A DNA stretch of 64,000 nucleotides from Methylotenera sp. GTDB taxonomy: Bacteria; Pseudomonadota; Gammaproteobacteria; Burkholderiales; Methylophilaceae. Below the pieces are notes generated by a model. That model did not search any database and was not told where the DNA came from. It saw only the letters and a program-made list of their open reading frames with translations. Positions 52,137 through 60,680 of the stretch are shown here, one piece after another (position 1 is the stretch's first letter; every line of letters begins with the position of its first letter). A program made the position numbers and the translations under genes. The stretch is taken from positions 130,651 through 194,650 of the forward strand of contig JAUYAL010000026.1 of NCBI GenBank assembly GCA_030693535.1, read 5' to 3'.

Positions 52137-54412
52137 AATGTAGTTTTACGTTCAATCTCATCTCTCCATGCAGCCTCATTTTGAGATTCCCAATACTGTG
52201 GGCGATTAACTGCAATAGCACGTACTTTTCTACCGTTAGATAGGCGTACTTGATTTTTCCTCGTAAAGGCACCCATTCTTGCAATGGTTTTTCCGACTGT
52301 AGAAACAGACGGTGAATTTTTCATTTCTGGGTATTCTCGACAAAATGTACTTAATAATTTTTCTGCAGTTGTTACTTCTTGACCTAGTGAAATTGCACTT
52401 GTAACAATATCTTTACACCATCTTTCTAAATCAGAACGGCTTGCTTCTACCATGTCGAATTTAGCTTGTGTCATCGGAGCTCGGCCTTTTGGGTCAAAAC
52501 CAGTTAAATCAGTGTCTTGTAAATAATGTAATAAATTCTGTAAGCCACCTGAATCGCGCCAGTTTACAAACTCATCTATCATGGTTTGCGGTAAGGGTTT
52601 TGCAGTTACTTCCCAAATAAAGAATCGTCTGTCGTTATCTGTTAAATGCATACCATCAGCGTGGTTTGATAAAAATACTAAATTTAACAAATTAGGAACT
52701 ACTCGTTTTGGCTGTCCTTTATCATGCGTTCGTAGTGTTGTAGCTGTAGACCATATTTTCAACTTGTCTCTTACTTTGTCTGATCTAGCGGCCTTGATTT
52801 CATCAGCTATTGCAAAGACAGTGCCAGCAATCCAACCACTAAAATCATCCTCTACTTCGGACTGACTAATAACTGTAGCGTGTTCTGGCGGGAATAGGTT
52901 TTGAACAGATTCAAATAGTAGATTCTTGCCAACACCTTCCTCAGTTGACCATATCACTAGGCTAGGGTACATTTTTACACCTGAATGTTGTACTAAATGA
53001 GCAACCCATAGCAGAGGGTATCTTTCCTCGCCAAATAAATATGTATAAAGCTTTTTGAATGGCGTTACATCACCCTGAAGTGCCTTAACTGCGAAGCCTT
53101 TCCAGTTGTTCAAGTAGCCATCATTCGTTACTAGTGGTTCATTGGGTCTGGTGACAATACCTTTATGCTGTCTACGATTTGCGTCACTCATCCACTTTCT
53201 AGAGACTGTAATCGGTTTATTCCCGCTGTCAGTTGTAAATTGGTTAGCATGTGTATTATTGAATTTTTCGGTTGTTATGAAATCTCTGTAAGTTAGGCGA
53301 TAAATATTCGCTTCTGCATTTATCCATGCGTATTCTTGGTTCATACGGTCAACAACAGAGTCGCCAACTTTAGCCTTTGGCTGCCAACCATTCTCACGCG
53401 CTTTTTTTAGGATAGAAAGGTGAGTTACTGTTTGCTCGCCAGATTTAACCTTATTTACTGTTCGTTTTAGTGTATCTTGCCATTGGGTTTCGTTTTCTGT
53501 TTTATCAGCGGCTGTAGCGAGATTTTCCCAACTTTCACGTATTTTTATTGCTTCATTTTCAGGCCACCCCATTGCAACTACTAAGTAAGCTAAAGCACAA
53601 ACCCCACAGCGCCAATCTTCACGCGATTTTGGATTTGAATAGGCAGTGCACAAGGCTTCATAAAAATCCACCTTATTCTCTTCGAAAGGGTAGTTCTCAT
53701 CATTCTTTACTGAACTAGTGCTTAAATCATTTCCAAGCTTTTTCAAACCTATATCTTTAGATTCACTACTATGATTTAGTGCACGAATAAAGCCATCAGC
53801 ACTTATATTTTGATTTTTATACTTCAGCTTTACTAATTTAGGGTTGCTCTTATCTTTGTAATTATTGGTGCAGGGCACGCGCAAAACGCTAGCAATATCG
53901 GCTGTGCGGGTAGGGTCTGCAGTAAGGCCATGCTTAACTGTTAGCGCTTTAAATTTACGTGCAGCATCTTGCCACTCAATACGAGGTATCAAACGGTCTA
54001 GCGCCCAGTGATTATGGATTCCATTGCCGGAGTCTACAAGGTGAGTTGGTTGAGGCAGTCCGGCATCTTTGCAAAATGTTTTTAGCGCAGCACCAGCGTC
54101 TTTCTTTGTTAAATATCCAGTGCCGTTATCGTACTTTTCTTGACCGCAATCTATATCTAGCCAAAACCCTCTGGCACCGACTGCATTAGTCGCCAATCTA
54201 CTGCTACGGTCTGCAAACTCACTCATAGCAAAATATGCGTCTATGCCTTGGTTGCTTAACTCTAGCGCCAGATTTACCGCATCATTAACATTATTAACAG
54301 GGTGATTTTTAAATCGCTTGTTTTCGAGAGCCCCTATAAAGTGGGAACTGCCCCCACTGCCCCACATAGCGGATATTAGAGTCGTCGCGTCTTCAGTATT
54401 ATTATTATTCAT
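52100..54412 (-). CDS. P4-like primase-helicase (DUF5906-type)
   Basis: 770 residues. The N-terminal half has archaeo-eukaryotic primase-like motifs: RGFWLDIDCGQEKYDNGTGY (DxD-type metal site, ~81-100), then VDSGNGIHNHWALD, and a PriCT-like linker (SREDWRCGVCALAYLVVAMG). The C-terminal half is a superfamily-3-type helicase: Walker A SLVIWSTEEGVGKNLLFES (~485-493), Walker B-like TVFAIADEIKAAR and sensor NLVFLSNHADGMHL. It should prime and unwind the element's own DNA for replication. Its ATG overlaps the alpA stop by one base (TAATG). The iteron cluster starts within its last codons. Confidence 0.88.
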   Translation of the reverse strand: MNNNNTEDATTLISAMWGSGGSSHFIGALENKRFKNHPVNNVNDAVNLALELSNQGIDAYFAMSEFADRSSRLATNAVGARGFWLDIDCGQEKYDNGTGYLTKKDAGAALKTFCKDAGLPQPTHLVDSGNGIHNHWALDRLIPRIEWQDAARKFKALTVKHGLTADPTRTADIASVLRVPCTNNYKDKSNPKLVKLKYKNQNISADGFIRALNHSSESKDIGLKKLGNDLSTSSVKNDENYPFEENKVDFYEALCTAYSNPKSREDWRCGVCALAYLVVAMGWPENEAIKIRESWENLATAADKTENETQWQDTLKRTVNKVKSGEQTVTHLSILKKARENGWQPKAKVGDSVVDRMNQEYAWINAEANIYRLTYRDFITTEKFNNTHANQFTTDSGNKPITVSRKWMSDANRRQHKGIVTRPNEPLVTNDGYLNNWKGFAVKALQGDVTPFKKLYTYLFGEERYPLLWVAHLVQHSGVKMYPSLVIWSTEEGVGKNLLFESVQNLFPPEHATVISQSEVEDDFSGWIAGTVFAIADEIKAARSDKVRDKLKIWSTATTLRTHDKGQPKRVVPNLLNLVFLSNHADGMHLTDNDRRFFIWEVTAKPLPQTMIDEFVNWRDSGGLQNLLHYLQDTDLTGFDPKGRAPMTQAKFDMVEASRSDLERWCKDIVTSAISLGQEVTTAEKLLSTFCREYPEMKNSPSVSTVGKTIARMGAFTRKNQVRLSNGRKVRAIAVNRPQYWESQNEAAWRDEIERKTTFASGVAENASPK

Positions 54413-54672
54413 TAAATCGTCTCTACGTAGTTCCAGGGGTCAGCTAACCAGCGACGCAACTTACCTAGTCGCCATCTAGTGCATCTAGTGCCGAACTTTT
54501 CTGGGGATGGAAAGCTATGTTTTTTTATTCTGCCGTAGATGGCAGTCGTTTTGAGACCGGAAACATCGCTGACTACTTGGATATTGACTAATGCATCATC
54601 AGGCAATGAATTTACGGGTAGGGATATTGGTCGACGCGGTTCGCGCGGTTTTAAATCATTAGTTTTGGTCAT
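54412..54672 (-). CDS. alpA: AlpA-family phage/island transcriptional regulator
   Basis: 86 residues. LVNIQVVSDVSGLKTTAIYG then RIKKHSFPSPEKFGTRCTRW and RLGKLRRWLADP is the AlpA HTH: strand, HTH, Pro-containing wing and the R-W ending. AlpA proteins activate excision or control integrase and primase genes in P4-like elements. TAATG overlap with the primase start. Confidence 0.85.
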   Translation of the reverse strand: MTKTNDLKPREPRRPISLPVNSLPDDALVNIQVVSDVSGLKTTAIYGRIKKHSFPSPEKFGTRCTRWRLGKLRRWLADPWNYVETI

Positions 54673-54756
54673 TTTGAAACCTCAGTTGTTCATGTGGTTT
54701 CTACTTTCCGCTTTTCCCTTCGTGTAGAAAATAATTATCGATTATTGCAGGGGGTC

Positions 54757-55236
54757 TTATTCTATAGCATCGGCAATTTGGATAAAAACCCGAGCGAGTT
54801 TCTTCGCTATAATTTCTCTGAAGTCACTTCTTTCTATATTCCCGCGTTGTGAAGCTAGGATATAGCCGTGCCGAATAAGTATTTGTTCAAGCTCTGTGGA
54901 AGACTGTGCAGCAGACAATGAGTATCTGGGAAGTTTTATATTATGCCATTTAAGACTCAAAAAATACTCAGACAAATCTACATATAGCGCAATCCGGCCT
55001 AACCGTTTGTTGCCCTTACCTCGTGTGCCAAGTGCAGCTTCTGCAACACAAAGCGCATAAAATTCAATATCAGTGCCATACTCAACGGTGGCAACTGGAA
55101 CGATTATTGTAGTCTTCGGCTGCCTGCCACTTGGTCTGCCGGCTCTGGGGTGATTTTCAAAATGTCGCGCCTTAGCTTTAATCCGTTTGTCAGCTTCATC
55201 TGCTTGTTTTTGTATTTGTTCAGGTAGGTTGCTCAT
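54757..55236 (-). CDS. Small protein co-transcribed with the integrase
   Basis: 159 residues, basic N terminus (EADKRIKAKARHFENHPRAGRPSGRQPKTT) and a mixed C-terminal part (LGRIALYVDLSEYFLSLKWHNIKLPRYSLS). No recognised domain. Its ATG overlaps the integrase stop by one base (TAATG), so it is translated with int and may be an accessory or regulator of integration. Confidence 0.6.
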   Translation of the reverse strand: MSNLPEQIQKQADEADKRIKAKARHFENHPRAGRPSGRQPKTTIIVPVATVEYGTDIEFYALCVAEAALGTRGKGNKRLGRIALYVDLSEYFLSLKWHNIKLPRYSLSAAQSSTELEQILIRHGYILASQRGNIERSDFREIIAKKLARVFIQIADAIE

Positions 55237-56456
55237 TACGCAACCTCCGCGCGAATAGGTAATACATCCGCCCCCGTTTTAAGCTTATCCAAATAATCAG
55301 CCCAAGCCTGCATCATCTTACGGCGTTCTACTAAGTGTGCCGTGCGGTTGTAAGCTCTGCCGTTAGGGTCGCGCACTGCATGCGCTAATTGATGTTCAAT
55401 AAAGTCAGGTCTAAATCCCATAACTTCATCTAAGATAGTGCGCGCTAGTGCTCTAAATCCGTGGGCGGTCATTTCATCATGCCCATAACCAATGCGACGC
55501 AGAGCTGCATTAATTGAGTTGTTACTCATGGGTCTGTCACTAGTTCGCACGCTTGGGAAGAGATACTTGCCGCTGCCTGTAAGAGGTTTTAATTCATTTA
55601 ATATTTTAATCGCTTGTGTAGATAATGGTACAAGGTGCGCCATGCCCATTTTCATTTTTTCGGCGGGGATGTTCCACTCTGAGATGTCAAGGTCAAATTC
55701 AGCCCATTCGGCATTACGCAACTCGCCGGGACGAGTAAACAACATAGGGGATAATTGTAGGGCACACTTAACGCTGAAAGTGCCCTTATATCCATCAATA
55801 GAACGTAACAATCCCCCAACTTCTTTAGGTGCTGTTATTGCTGCTCGATGGGTTACTACTACAGGCTCAAGTGCACCACGTAAATCAGCGGCAACGTTAT
55901 ATTCAGCTCGACCAGTAACAATCCCATATAGGAATACTTTATTAGCAAGTCTCAATGCTCTATGAGCCAACTCATTAGCTCCTCTGCTCTCTATTCGTTG
56001 AATTGCGCTTAAAAGCTCTGGTGCTTTAATCTCTTTCAATGGGCGTTTTCCAAGCCATGGGAGTAAACAATTATTAAGTATAAGGTTGTGTCTTTTCTGT
56101 GTGGCTTCAGAGTTTTTCTTTGCCTGTTTAATCATCCACTCATCGGCCACAGCTTTAAATGTGTTTGTGGCGTTAACGCGCATGTCGATTTTAGATTGTT
56201 GTTTTATTGCTGAGGGGTTTAGTCCATTAGCAATTTGCTTGCGTGCTTCTTCACGGCGTTCACGCGCATCTTTCAGACTTACTTCAGGATAAGTGCCAAG
56301 TGATAATAGTTTTTCTTTTCCTGCATATCTGTATTTAAGCCGCCACCACCTGCCACCGCTAGGGGTAACAAGTAAGAATAGACCGCCACCATCAAATAAT
56401 TTTTGTTGTTTGCTTAAGGGTTTTGAGTTGCGTATTGTTTTATCAGTGATCGTCAT
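55236..56456 (-). CDS. int: P4-type tyrosine site-specific integrase
   Basis: 406 residues. An N-terminal DUF4102-type arm-binding domain (KLFDGGGLFLLVTPSGGRWW, LSLGTYPEVSLKDARERREE), a core-binding region, and the catalytic domain with R242 (FTRPGELRNAEW), H332 and R335 (HGFRALART), H359 (QLAH) and nucleophile Y369 (RAYNR). It carries out integration and excision at the tRNA-Arg gene. Its 5' end faces the tRNA 3' end, 175 bp away, as usual. Catalytic residues are all present, so the island may still be mobile. Confidence 0.95.
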   Translation of the reverse strand: MTITDKTIRNSKPLSKQQKLFDGGGLFLLVTPSGGRWWRLKYRYAGKEKLLSLGTYPEVSLKDARERREEARKQIANGLNPSAIKQQSKIDMRVNATNTFKAVADEWMIKQAKKNSEATQKRHNLILNNCLLPWLGKRPLKEIKAPELLSAIQRIESRGANELAHRALRLANKVFLYGIVTGRAEYNVAADLRGALEPVVVTHRAAITAPKEVGGLLRSIDGYKGTFSVKCALQLSPMLFTRPGELRNAEWAEFDLDISEWNIPAEKMKMGMAHLVPLSTQAIKILNELKPLTGSGKYLFPSVRTSDRPMSNNSINAALRRIGYGHDEMTAHGFRALARTILDEVMGFRPDFIEHQLAHAVRDPNGRAYNRTAHLVERRKMMQAWADYLDKLKTGADVLPIRAEVA

Positions 56457-56458
56457 GT

Positions 56459-56528
56459 GGGGGTAACTCCTAGACTAAAGTCAGAGAATATTACTAGTTA
56501 CCCCAAATTTTACCCCTAGTTACCCCCG
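56459..56528. other. Integrase arm-type site candidates
   Basis: AGTTACCCC(C) occurs at 56496-56504 and 56518-56528, and inverted at 56459-56468, between int and the tRNA. One more AGTTACCCCCG lies at 37628-37638 beside the distal att repeat. Copies on both sides of the element fit arm-type integrase sites. Confidence 0.5.
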
Positions 56529-56631
56529 AATGCAAAAGGATAATTACGAATAAGTGCGAATGAATAAATTACATAATATGCTGATAAATATGTAATTTTA
56601 GTGCTTATAAGAACAACAACGAAAGACTTTA

Positions 56632-56708
56632 TGGTGCGCCCGGCGGGAGTCGAACCCACGACCTTTGGCTTCGGAAACCAACACTCTATCCAGCTGAGCT
56701 ACGGGCGC
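56632..56708 (-). tRNA. tRNA-Arg (anticodon CCG)
   Basis: On the minus strand the gene runs GCGCCCG (acceptor), TAGCTCAGCTGGATAGAG (D arm), anticodon loop TTCCGAA with CCG at 56674-56672, GGGTTCGACTCCC (T arm), CGGGCGC and discriminator A with encoded CCA. It is 77 nt including CCA, and all stems pair. Bases 56639-56655 are the attachment core of the genomic island; the gene is complete, so integration regenerated its 3' end. Confidence 0.97.
56639..56655. other. Integrase-proximal attachment site within tRNA-Arg
   Basis: CCCGGCGGGAGTCGAAC, identical to 37549-37565, covering the T arm and part of the acceptor stem. The two copies delimit an element of about 19.1 kb. Confidence 0.85.
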
Positions 56709-56860
56709 AAACAATCCGAGCATTATAGCAAACCATGACATCTCATGCCTTTTTACTTGCGTAAGTTCTTTTAGTAGCACTTTTATTAACATCATTTAGA
56801 AGTGCAGGTATAATGACATTTACATTTACTTACATAAACAATCTAAAGGAATTAGCGATA

Positions 56861-57409
56861 ATGAGCAATGACCATAATGAATACAAAGGCTCCACGTTTT
56901 GGCAGCTTATTATTGTTATTCCAGGCACTATTTTAGCGTTTACATTGATTATTTCATTAATTGCTAAATCATTTAGTGACGCCCCTCCTGCGACTGTAGA
57001 GCCTGCCGCTGCTGTATCATCTCAAGTTGAAGAGAATATCAAACCTGTTGCTACAGTAGAAATTGCGGCCGCAGATGCGGGTCCTCATGTAGATAAAAGC
57101 GGTGAAGAGGTAGTTACCGCTGTCTGTGGTATGTGCCATACAGCAGGCTTAATGAATGCGCCCAAGATTGGTGATAAAGGCCAATGGGCGCCACGCAATG
57201 CGCAAGGTTACGATACGCTAGTAAGTAATGCTATTAATGGGATTCGAACTATGCCTCCTAAGGGCGGTAATGCGGCACTTTCTGACAGTGAAGTTGCAAA
57301 TGCAGTAGTATTTATGGCAAATGCTAGCGGCGCTAACTTTACTGCGCCTGCTGCGCCTAAGGTTGATTCTGCAGCAGAAGCAGCACCTGCAGTCGCGCCT
57401 GTTGAATAG
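56861..57409 (+). CDS. Membrane-anchored cytochrome c5-like protein
   Basis: About 182 residues from ATG 56861 (AAAGGA upstream); the longer frame from 56813 lacks a site. One N-terminal membrane helix (FWQLIIVIPGTILAFTLIISLI), an Ala/Pro/Val-rich linker, then a haem c domain with CGMCHTAGLMNAPKIGDKGQ and IRTMPPKGG (Met ligand), the cytochrome c5 pattern. It ends in a low-complexity Ala/Pro tail. An electron carrier; partner unknown. Confidence 0.9.
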   Translation: MSNDHNEYKGSTFWQLIIVIPGTILAFTLIISLIAKSFSDAPPATVEPAAAVSSQVEENIKPVATVEIAAADAGPHVDKSGEEVVTAVCGMCHTAGLMNAPKIGDKGQWAPRNAQGYDTLVSNAINGIRTMPPKGGNAALSDSEVANAVVFMANASGANFTAPAAPKVDSAAEAAPAVAPVE

Positions 57410-57450
57410 ATAGATGTTAAATAAGTATTAATGATACAAATAGAATAGAA

Positions 57451-57486
57451 TGAAAAAGCCACTTAAGAGATTAAGTGGCTTTTTCA
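57451..57486. terminator. Strong bidirectional terminator
   Basis: TGAAAAAGCCACTTA (57451-57465) and TAAGTGGCTTTTTCA (57472-57486) pair perfectly over 15 bp around AGAGAT. Confidence 0.9.
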
Positions 57487-57516
57487 TTGAGGCAATATAA
57501 CTGAGGTTGGTAATCA

Positions 57517-58377
57517 ATGGCGACATATGCAATAGGTGATATCCAGGGTTGTTATCATGCTTTTAAGGCGCTGTTAACTGCTATTGATTTTAATGCTCAG
57601 TATGATGAACTTTGGCTTGTTGGTGATTTAATCAATCGAGGAAGCGGATCCCTTGAGGTGTTACGATGGTGCTATCAGCATCAAGATAGTTTGAAGATTG
57701 TATTAGGAAATCACGATCTACACGCTCTAGTAGTTGCTGCTGGGTTTGTTCGAGCGCATAGAGGAGATACCCTAGACGCATTGCTTGAAGCGGCTGACAG
57801 GGATGTGCTACTTGATTGGCTTCGCCATCAGAATCTGGTGTATCAAGGTGAGCCTTATCCAAACGAAAAATACATCATGGTACATGCTGGCTTACTACCT
57901 CAATGGACAGCTGAAGAGGTTTTGAGCTATGCACGTGAGGTGGAAGATGCATTGCAGGGGGTAGATTACTTAACGTTTTTAGAAAATATGTATGGTAACT
58001 TGCCAAATAGTTGGCATGAAAACTTAGAAGGTTTAGACCGGTTGCGGGTAATTACAAATGCACTGACGCGATTGCGAATATGTACTAAGCAAGGTGAAAT
58101 GGAATTTAATTTTAAGGGTGAATTGTCAGATGTTCCTCGTGGATTTAAACCTTGGTTTGATGTGAAGAATAGGGCAACAAGAACGTCACAAGTGATTTTT
58201 GGTCATTGGTCTGCGTTAGGGCTACAGCAAAGAGAAAACATCTATGCTTTGGATACAGGCTGTTTGTGGGGTGGTCAGTTGACTGCGATGAATCTGCAAA
58301 CAAAAGCAATTACTCAAGTTCAATCAAATGCGCTAGATAAGCCAAAACGAATAGATAAGCCTGTAAAACTAGAGTGA
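57517..58377 (+). CDS. apaH: Symmetrical bis(5'-nucleosyl)-tetraphosphatase ApaH
   Basis: 286 residues. Calcineurin-type metallophosphatase motifs: YAIGDIQGCYHAF, LVGDLINRGSGSLEVLRW, VLGNHDLH, MVHAGLLPQW, IFGHWSALG. It splits Ap4A to two ADP. Convergent with the acyltransferase gene, whose stop it overlaps by 9 bases. Length normal. Confidence 0.95.
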   Translation: MATYAIGDIQGCYHAFKALLTAIDFNAQYDELWLVGDLINRGSGSLEVLRWCYQHQDSLKIVLGNHDLHALVVAAGFVRAHRGDTLDALLEAADRDVLLDWLRHQNLVYQGEPYPNEKYIMVHAGLLPQWTAEEVLSYAREVEDALQGVDYLTFLENMYGNLPNSWHENLEGLDRLRVITNALTRLRICTKQGEMEFNFKGELSDVPRGFKPWFDVKNRATRTSQVIFGHWSALGLQQRENIYALDTGCLWGGQLTAMNLQTKAITQVQSNALDKPKRIDKPVKLE

Positions 58378-59187
58378 CAACTTCTTAGCGATTAGAGATT
58401 GAATATGTAAGGTCAATGTTCGGCGATCTTTATCTTCATTATATAATTCTTTCGTGTAAATCGGTGTAAGAAAATGAAGCTCTACCACTGGACGTTTATG
58501 CAATAGTACTTGTTTCATTGATTGAAGTAGCGTTGTCTCTCCCGCATAAGCTAGATCCGTGTTGGTACTTCCATCATGCCGTGGATAGCGAATTGCAACT
58601 GGCCAAATAGTCGATTGGGATTCAATAGCCGATTGAATGAGACTGCCTTTAAAAGGCATGATTGCCGTGCCATCAGTTGTGGTGCCTTCTGGAAACAAAC
58701 ATAGGTTATCCCCAGCTTTCAAACTAAGCGCGACAATATCCATAATACGTGCAGCTTGATGTTTTTTCCCGCGCTCAATAAACAGTACATTTGCTTTGCT
58801 AGCTAGGTAGCCAATTACCGGCCAACTTCTAATGTCTGACTTGGCCACAAATCTTATTGGCAAAATACTGTTTATTGCGTAAATATCTAACCAAGAGATA
58901 TGATTTGCAATCATCATATTGTTGCTTGCAGTTCTGTATGAAGGTGGGCAGCTTCCAAAGATAATCACACCAACGTTAAAAATATCTAAGAGATGTTGAC
59001 ACCACCATTTGATCAGCCGTAATTTGAAATGCTTGCCCGCTAGGGGGAAGATTAAAGTTACAGTAAATAAGCCTAAAAAGGTATGCGCAATTAAACGGCT
59101 AATCCTATAGAGGCGTGTGATTTTGTTTGTATAGAAATTACTTTTTTTATGTAAAGGCACAGTGTAAGTCGATACGGCACTTTCCAT
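58369..59187 (-). CDS. olsA: 1-acyl-glycerol-3-phosphate-type acyltransferase (OlsA-like)
   Basis: 272 residues. An N-terminal hydrophobic helix, then the PlsC motifs NHISWLDIYAI (H-x4-D) and CLFPEGTTTDG (EGT). Downstream of the GNAT-type acyltransferase by 14 bases, which matches the olsB-olsA pair: OlsA adds the second fatty acid to lyso-ornithine lipid. A general phospholipid role cannot be excluded. Confidence 0.8.
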   Translation of the reverse strand: MESAVSTYTVPLHKKSNFYTNKITRLYRISRLIAHTFLGLFTVTLIFPLAGKHFKLRLIKWWCQHLLDIFNVGVIIFGSCPPSYRTASNNMMIANHISWLDIYAINSILPIRFVAKSDIRSWPVIGYLASKANVLFIERGKKHQAARIMDIVALSLKAGDNLCLFPEGTTTDGTAIMPFKGSLIQSAIESQSTIWPVAIRYPRHDGSTNTDLAYAGETTLLQSMKQVLLHKRPVVELHFLTPIYTKELYNEDKDRRTLTLHIQSLIAKKLSL

Positions 59188-59201
59188 TAAAATAATCTTA
59201 A

Positions 59202-60002
59202 CTATTTTAAAAAGTGTGCAGCATATCTTGGGTTGATTCTAGATAACGGTAACATTACCAGCATATCGGCCGTGTTGAAATAGGGGTCCCATGCTGGTTC
59301 ACCACAAATGTAGGCACCAAGACGTAAATAGCCCTTAATTAAAGGTGGACAGGCTACTTGCATATCGTTACGCAACGTGCTGTTTAGCAGTGGATTGCGT
59401 GGAAATACGCGGTATTCAATAGGGGATAAATAATCATCTTGAAGTCTTTGGTATAAACTTGCAGCCGCATGGCCACCATCAGCCATACTAACGCTACCAC
59501 AGCCTATCATGTATTCGTAGTTGTGAATTTGCATATATTTAGCTAAGCCAGCCCATAGCATAGTGATGGTGCCACCATTGCGATAGTTTTTATGGACGCA
59601 GGCACGGCCCACCTCTACCGTACGGTCAAACAGGTGAGCAAGCCTACTCAAATCAAACTCCCCGGCTGAATAATAACCGCCTGCCTCACTGGCTTTTGAA
59701 GGACTTAAAATTCGATAGGTGCCAATCACTTGATTGGAATCTCTGTCACGTACAATTAAATGGTCGCAATACTGGTCAAATCCGTCGACATCAAGCCCAC
59801 CCGTACCTAAGACTTGTGCGCCCATTTCTTCAGCAAATACTTTATAGCGTAGTCTTTGCGCTTCTTCTATTTCAAGTTGGGTCCGTGCTAGGCTAATACT
59901 AAGGCTTCTTCCATCGAGAACTGACAACTCTGTAAGTTGACGAGCTTGCCCTATAGAATTTTTAGTGGCACTTTTAAGCGAGAGCAATTCTTTATTGATC
60001 AT
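59202..60002 (-). CDS. olsB: N-acyltransferase, OlsB-like (GNAT fold)
   Basis: 266 residues. EIEEAQRLRYKVFAEEMGA, the DQYCDHLIVRD and VIGTYRIL blocks, then EVGRACVHKNYRNGGTITML and IGCGSVSMADG are the Acetyltransf_5/OlsB pattern (3-hydroxyacyl-ACP-dependent ornithine acylation, first step of ornithine-lipid synthesis). First gene of the pair with olsA. Confidence 0.8.
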   Translation of the reverse strand: MINKELLSLKSATKNSIGQARQLTELSVLDGRSLSISLARTQLEIEEAQRLRYKVFAEEMGAQVLGTGGLDVDGFDQYCDHLIVRDRDSNQVIGTYRILSPSKASEAGGYYSAGEFDLSRLAHLFDRTVEVGRACVHKNYRNGGTITMLWAGLAKYMQIHNYEYMIGCGSVSMADGGHAAASLYQRLQDDYLSPIEYRVFPRNPLLNSTLRNDMQVACPPLIKGYLRLGAYICGEPAWDPYFNTADMLVMLPLSRINPRYAAHFLK

Positions 60003-60119
60003 CTAATATCTCCTTTTAATTTAAGGAGACTTTAATGACCGTTTATTAAAGAACGATGACAGAAATATGACTGTTAATTGACGAGATTATCAATTGGGTA
60101 AAATGTTGGACTAAAAGTA

Positions 60120-60152
60120 CACCTGAGATGTTTGTGTTGAACGTCTCAGGTG
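60120..60152. terminator. Hairpin downstream of the glycine-zipper lipoprotein gene
   Basis: CACCTGAGA (60120-60128) and TCTCAGGTG (60144-60152) form a 9 bp stem; on the minus strand it is followed by TACTTTTAG, consistent with termination. Confidence 0.55.
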
Positions 60153-60196
60153 TGATGGAAGCAATTTAAGTTGGACTTTACTGAGAAGGGGGCTTT

Positions 60197-60649
60197 TTAG
60201 TGGGAAACGCGGGTAGTTCCACCGCTTTCAATCAAGCGGACTTTATCACCTGCGTTGAATTGCTCATCGGCTTCTTGTACGACAGCGACCAATGCGCCAC
60301 CATCAATTTTAACAGTGATTTCTAAAGCATCTTTACGCGTCACACCTTCTTCAATCGCTGAGCCGGCCAATGCGCCAGCAACGGCACCAATGACTGCAGC
60401 TATAGCGCTACCTTTACCGTGCCCAATGGAGCTTCCAGCAACACCACCCACTGCTGCGCCAGCTACCGTGCCAACTGGAGATTTGGTGCCTTCAAGTTTA
60501 ACTTGACGAACACTTTCTACAACACCTGTTTTAATGGTTTGTACTTTACGCGCATCATCTCGGCTATATACACTGCCAGAATTAGAGCTGGCGCATGCAC
60601 CGAGAAATAAACTCACCAAGCCGATTGCCAATACTTTTGAAATATTCAT
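60197..60649 (-). CDS. Glycine-zipper outer-membrane lipoprotein (SlyB/Pcp-like)
   Basis: 150 residues from ATG 60649, chosen because KVLAIGLVSLFLGACASS then forms a proper lipoprotein signal with Cys at ~18; the longer frame from 60697 does not. VGTVAGAAVGGVAGSSIGHG and AVIGAVAGALAGSAIEEG are paired glycine zippers that pack in the membrane, followed by a small beta domain ending in VRLIESGGTTRVSH. Structural role in envelope integrity expected. Confidence 0.88.
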   Translation of the reverse strand: MNISKVLAIGLVSLFLGACASSNSGSVYSRDDARKVQTIKTGVVESVRQVKLEGTKSPVGTVAGAAVGGVAGSSIGHGKGSAIAAVIGAVAGALAGSAIEEGVTRKDALEITVKIDGGALVAVVQEADEQFNAGDKVRLIESGGTTRVSH

Positions 60650-60680
60650 CGATAATATCCTTTTAAAAATAGTGTCTTTT

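Noticed and set aside
51823..52284. 153-codon minus-strand frame over the primase 3' end
   Set aside because: Its first half is an out-of-frame reading of the primase and the rest crosses the iteron cluster; no domain is visible.
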